10,155 nt of DNA from an uncultured Bacteroidales bacterium. GTDB taxonomy: Bacteria > Bacteroidota > Bacteroidia > Bacteroidales > Muribaculaceae. The number at the start of each line of letters is the position of its first letter. Positions within the stretch are counted from its first letter, which is position 1. The notes under the pieces are model-generated. The model was given only the letters and a program-made list of their open reading frames with translations, was not told the DNA's origin and ran no database searches. The stretch lies in NCBI GenBank assembly GCA_900552315.1, contig URZM01000072.1:1-10155 (forward strand), read 5' to 3'. Positions 7,240-10,155 of the stretch are shown in pieces. The position numbers were made by a program, and so were the translations under genes.

Positions 7240-8354
7240 GGAGGGGCGGTGAGGTGGAGCTGTTCCCGAACAACATCGATGCGAGTATGGTGGCCGACCT
7301 CTTCGCGCTCGTGCCGGAGGATGATACGCTCCCTGCGGCGGAATGTTTGCTCATGCGGCGGTCGGACAGCATGTTATATCAGGCCTTCGTCCGCACGCTC
7401 TCGGCCAAGGACAGGGAGTTTGTCTGCATCATGACCGGCATGAACCATGTCCTCATCGACGACCTGCCTGGTCTGTATGGCTTCTTCAGGAACGAGATGG
7501 AGGTGCTGACCCGGTCATGCCACCTGAATCTCTACACGAGTCATGAAGATGAGGGCTATGACAAGAGCATGGCAAAGGCGTGCGGGCTGCTACGCGAGGA
7601 CTTCAACAGGCGTTTCAGCAACTCCGGGAGCGCTCCGGGGGCCCTCGACTACACACGCCGACCAGAAACGGCCCGTCTCCATATCGATGCGGACGGCAAT
7701 GTCTCGAGTCCCGGCACCGAGGGAAAATACCGCTCCGCGAAGGAGGCGCGCAAGAGCCTGGAGGCCGGAGACTCCCTGATTATAACAGCCGAGCCGCCCG
7801 CCTCGGAAAAGCCCGCGACCCTCAAACCTGTGCAACCGGAACCAGCTCAGCCACGTCCATCCAATCACGGCAGATGGCTTGCAGCAGTGATAATCGCCGC
7901 CCTATGCGTGATTTGTATAGGCTTGTATCTTATGAGCCGACCCACTCCCCCTGCCCCAGACCCGATTTCGACAATATACGAAACTCCGGAACAGCAGATA
8001 CTCAACTCAGGCTGCGAAGGAATGCTATATAATGACAAAACCCTCTATTTCTACAAAGGATATTTCAATGACAACGGCACAGACTACCCGGTCATGGTCG
8101 CTTTCGTAGAGAGCGGCGGACAGATTATCCAGAGCGTTTACAAGAACGTCAACTACGGCGGGACAATCAAGATGGACTATCAGGCTACCAGCGACGAAAT
8201 CCTGTTGTCCGGCAAAGACGGCAACAACGACTTCACCATCACGCTCCATACCGACGGGGACGGACTGGCAGGCGTCACCACAGACGGGTCCAAGACCATG
8301 TCCGTGAGGCTGATGCCCACCACCGAGTCCTTTACAAGCAAGTACTTTGACTGA
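7212..8354 (+). CDS. MNCEAYI-family membrane protein, copy 3 (beta-rich exported tail)
   Basis: This is a 380-residue paralog. The module (about 1-192) keeps MNCEAYIAYW, LFPNNID, MLYQAFVRTL, GMNHVLIDD, FNRRF, GALDY, DADG and SLEAGDSLII, but is more divergent than copies 1 and 2. A short Pro/Glu linker leads to a membrane helix at about 222-241 with Arg221 before it. The exported tail is unrelated to those of copies 1 and 2: from about 265 it alternates short strands and turns (LYFYKGYF, YPVMVAFVE, GGTIKMDYQ, EILLSGKDG, FTITLHTDG, KTMSVRLMP). This resembles small beta-barrel-like repeats common in Bacteroidetes secreted lipoproteins, where the function is usually unknown. The gap to copy 2 is again 28 bases. 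Confidence 0.85.
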   Translation: MNCEAYIAYWRGGEVELFPNNIDASMVADLFALVPEDDTLPAAECLLMRRSDSMLYQAFVRTLSAKDREFVCIMTGMNHVLIDDLPGLYGFFRNEMEVLTRSCHLNLYTSHEDEGYDKSMAKACGLLREDFNRRFSNSGSAPGALDYTRRPETARLHIDADGNVSSPGTEGKYRSAKEARKSLEAGDSLIITAEPPASEKPATLKPVQPEPAQPRPSNHGRWLAAVIIAALCVICIGLYLMSRPTPPAPDPISTIYETPEQQILNSGCEGMLYNDKTLYFYKGYFNDNGTDYPVMVAFVESGGQIIQSVYKNVNYGGTIKMDYQATSDEILLSGKDGNNDFTITLHTDGDGLAGVTTDGSKTMSVRLMPTTESFTSKYFD

Positions 8355-8412
8355 CGGACATCGACCCGGAACACGACATGACAATAAACCCTAATTAAAA
8401 CGACCCACATCA

Positions 8413-9285
8413 ATGAACTGCGAGGCTTATATAGTCAGGAGCGGGAGGCACGGCACACGGCTCTTCCCGGCCAACGTGGAGGAGAGCCGGATACATGACA
8501 TCTGCGCCTGCGCCTGCGAGGACGACACCCTGCTCATACGCCGCCACAAGGAGATGGTCTATTACATGTACCTGAGGAAACTCTCTGACCCACAGGACTC
8601 CTTCGTCGGGATAGGCGTGGCGCTCAACTCCATAGTGATAGACGATGTGGAACGCCTCCACAAGTTCTTCCGGCAGGAGATGCGTAAAATTGCGGACGGG
8701 TATGGCCTGGCGACGTATGACAACAGCACCGGCACATATCATGAGCGCGACAAGGAGGCGCGGGACGAGGAGGCGCGAGCCCGGCTGATGACAACGTTCA
8801 ATTCCCGTTTCCAACGTGCAGGGCATGCCCCCGGCGCTCTCGATTACAGTGCCAGGGGGGAGCGGGATTCATTGAAAGTATGTCCTGACGGGGAGACCAT
8901 ACGCTTCTCCGCAGCATTGCCCCCTCTCCGGGAATATCCGGTGCGCCGGAGCATCGAGGCGGGCAACACGCTGATTGTCACCGCCGAGATTTCGGACGAG
9001 AAAGAGATCGCGCGTCTTCGCCGGGAGATAAAGCAGCTCAAGGTCCAAATCAACCAGAACCGGGTCGAGCTTAACCGTCTGAAGAACGAAAACGAGAAGC
9101 TGAGGGACAAGGCCAAGGAAAACAAGGCGAATCCCAACCCTGTACTGCCAGGCACAGGCAAACCATTCCCCACACCCACCGGAGGCGACGACAGTTCCCA
9201 ATTGTCAAAGAAGGCCCAACGTATCCTGCTTGCGATATTGATTCTGGCAGCGGTCGCGGTAATCGCCTCCGGCCTTTACAAATAA
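8413..9285 (+). CDS. MNCEAYI-family membrane protein, copy 4 (coiled coil, tail-anchored)
   Basis: This 290-residue protein is the shortest paralog. The module (about 1-192) has MNCEAYIVRS, LFPANVE, MVYYMYLRKL, GVALNSIVIDD, FNSRF, GALDY, PDG and SIEAGNTLIV. It is followed by a coiled coil of about 40 residues (195-236) with heptad Leu/Ile, a Pro/Gly linker, and a C-terminal membrane helix at about 270-288 with two residues after it. It therefore has essentially no exported domain and should face the cytoplasm. The coiled coil echoes that of the 2363 product and may allow pairing with it or self-association. It is preceded by a 58-base gap, the longest within the operon, in which I see no -7 box. 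No terminator is evident after its stop. Confidence 0.85.
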   Translation: MNCEAYIVRSGRHGTRLFPANVEESRIHDICACACEDDTLLIRRHKEMVYYMYLRKLSDPQDSFVGIGVALNSIVIDDVERLHKFFRQEMRKIADGYGLATYDNSTGTYHERDKEARDEEARARLMTTFNSRFQRAGHAPGALDYSARGERDSLKVCPDGETIRFSAALPPLREYPVRRSIEAGNTLIVTAEISDEKEIARLRREIKQLKVQINQNRVELNRLKNENEKLRDKAKENKANPNPVLPGTGKPFPTPTGGDDSSQLSKKAQRILLAILILAAVAVIASGLYK

Positions 9286-9291
9286 TCCGGA

Positions 9292-9323
9292 TTTGGATTG
9301 TCGGCGGGGATTGCTTACCTTTG
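9292..9323 (+). promoter_or_regulatory. Bacteroidetes promoter for the 9367 gene
   Basis: A TTTG at 9292-9295 lies 20 bases before TACCTTTG at 9316-9323, a near-consensus -33/-7 pair (TTTG-N19-TAnnTTTG). Transcription should begin near 9330, about 37 bases before the ATG at 9367. The 10-base palindrome AATCCGGATT (9284-9293) overlaps the -33 element and could be an operator, though it is short. Confidence 0.7.
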
Positions 9324-9366
9324 CGGAGACGTAACCTATTATGGACACAACCAATTATATATGTTT

Positions 9367-9870
9367 ATGAAGAGAATATTCTTGCTTCTGGCCGTTGCGG
9401 TGTTCGTGACGGTGTCGGCTTATGCCGAGCATTTCAAGTTCATGGGCATGCCGCTTGACGGGCCTGTGGACCAGTTCGAGAAGGCTTTGTTGCAGAAAGG
9501 TTTCAAGTCCGTGCCGGATGAGGAGAATGCACCCACTCGCTTTTATCGGGGAAAGTTCATGAGTGAGAAAAACGCGTTGGTCTCGCTGTACCCCACTCCT
9601 AAAAGCAATACTGTCTACATGGCCGGAGTGACTTTAGACAACATCACCGAGCCGGGAGAGACGGAAGCCATGTTCAACAGGTTGGCCTCGGCCATAGAGA
9701 AGAAATACACGGTTTCAAACAAGGATGTCGCAGGCGAGCGGAACGTGTATTACTACATAGGCAAAGAAGGGTGCATCCATCTGGAAATATCAAAGGGGAC
9801 GCTGATGGTCTTTTATGTCGACATCGCCAACACCGCCACATACGGCCAGGAGGAGGAAGAGGACATCTGA
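9367..9870 (+). CDS. Small secreted protein of a Bacteroidales family
   Basis: This 167-residue protein has a clear Sec signal peptide: MKR, a Leu/Val-rich core and a SAYA cleavage site before Glu21. The mature part begins HFKFMGMPLDGPVDQFEKAL, a start I associate with small periplasmic proteins often found in Bacteroidales genomes and of unknown function. It continues with alternating strands (FYRGKF, ALVSLYP, TVYMAGVTL), a helix near 98-113, and a final pair of strands (GCIHLEIS, TLMVFYVDI), then an acidic C-terminus. ATG 9367 is preferred: ATG 9361 adds two residues, and a longer frame from TTG 9298 would start inside the promoter. Its own promoter and different protein type suggest it does not belong to the upstream cluster, though readthrough from there is possible. 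Confidence 0.85.
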   Translation: MKRIFLLLAVAVFVTVSAYAEHFKFMGMPLDGPVDQFEKALLQKGFKSVPDEENAPTRFYRGKFMSEKNALVSLYPTPKSNTVYMAGVTLDNITEPGETEAMFNRLASAIEKKYTVSNKDVAGERNVYYYIGKEGCIHLEISKGTLMVFYVDIANTATYGQEEEEDI

Positions 9871-9892
9871 CCTCCCCGTTCGAATAAAACGG

Positions 9893-9925
9893 CAAGGCGG
9901 CGGAGAGTGATTCTCCGCCGCCTTG
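9893..9925. terminator. Bidirectional intrinsic terminator
   Basis: A perfect 14-bp stem (9893-9906 with 9912-9925, core AAGGCGGCGGAGA) closes a five-base loop. It sits between two convergent genes. On the minus strand it is followed by CCGTTTTATT, giving a usable U-run for the gene ending at 9947; on the + strand the following TGTGTGTCATTT is a weaker U-rich tail for the 9367 gene. Confidence 0.85.
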
Positions 9926-9946
9926 TGTGTCATTTATAGTCCGGGG

Positions 9947-10155
9947 TCAATGGTTGTGGCAGCAGCCGCCGTGGCCGTGGTCATCGTGGTGATGTCCTCC
10001 GCAGCAGCCGCCTTCGCCGTGGCCATGGTCGTGATGGTGGCCTCCGCAGTTGTGGTCATGGCCCTCATGGTCGTGGTCGCAGTGGCAGCCGTCGGAGCAG
10101 TGGCCGTCGCCGTGGTCGTGGCCACAGCCGCATCCGCAGTGGCGGGGCGGGTTCA
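9947..10155 (-). CDS. slyD: His/Cys-rich C-terminus, probably SlyD-type peptidyl-prolyl isomerase (partial)
   Basis: The last 69 residues of a minus-strand protein are visible, ending in TGA at 9949-9947. They begin NPPRHCGCGCGHDH and continue as dense His, Cys, Asp and Gly (HHHDHGHG, GGCCGGHHH, GGCCHNH at the end). This matches the metal-binding tail of SlyD-type FKBP isomerases, which bind nickel and other divalent metals in the cytoplasm and act as folding helpers. The isomerase domain itself lies outside the window, so the name rests on the tail only. The longer low-complexity Ala/Thr frame on the same strand is a shadow of this one. Another possibility is a small stand-alone metal-binding protein, since the first partial codon here is ?TG. 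Confidence 0.65.
   Translation of the reverse strand, partial: NPPRHCGCGCGHDHGDGHCSDGCHCDHDHEGHDHNCGGHHHDHGHGEGGCCGGHHHDDHGHGGCCHNH

Noticed and set aside
9934..10125. Ala/Thr-rich minus-strand open frame
   Set aside because: It is the out-of-frame reading of the His/Cys-rich tail, which is the biologically sensible frame and has its stop just before the terminator.

Overview
The window looks like a Bacteroidales chromosome, plausibly a gut lineage near Muribaculaceae or Bacteroidaceae; the placement is inferred. The supporting signs are two promoters with the Bacteroidetes -7 box (TAnnTTTG), A/C-rich leaders without clear Shine-Dalgarno sequences, a secreted protein of a type common in this order, and a SlyD-like His/Cys-rich tail. 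No mobile element, tRNA, rRNA or CRISPR array is visible.

Layout: positions 1-343 are non-coding. They hold a GC-rich hairpin, a pyrimidine-rich tract with five TCTCA units, a TTAACAAT direct repeat and a promoter. From 344 to 9285 eight genes run on the + strand with gaps of 18-58 bases and one overlap, and no internal promoter or terminator was found. In order they encode a four-helix membrane protein with a large helical loop, a P-loop GTPase-like protein, a coiled-coil single-pass membrane protein, a retropepsin-like lipoprotein, and four paralogous single-pass membrane proteins that all begin MNCEAYI. A separate gene with its own promoter (start 9367) encodes a small secreted protein. 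A 14-bp hairpin then separates it from the 3' end of a convergent minus-strand gene, probably slyD.

The cluster appears to be a membrane-associated GTPase system that I do not recognise as a named, characterised one. The four paralogs share a cytoplasmic module of about 190 residues, then a variable linker, one membrane helix and different exported tails: two related helical tails, one beta-rich tail and one with almost no tail. The coiled-coil protein has the same layout and possibly a distant version of the same module. A working model, which is inference only, is that the GTPase acts on or through the N-terminal modules inside the cell, the membrane helices carry the signal across, and the four-helix protein and the protease lipoprotein act on the outer side. 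The general style resembles the GTPase-centred conflict or signalling systems predicted for bacteria, but neither a defence role nor any other role can be shown from sequence alone.
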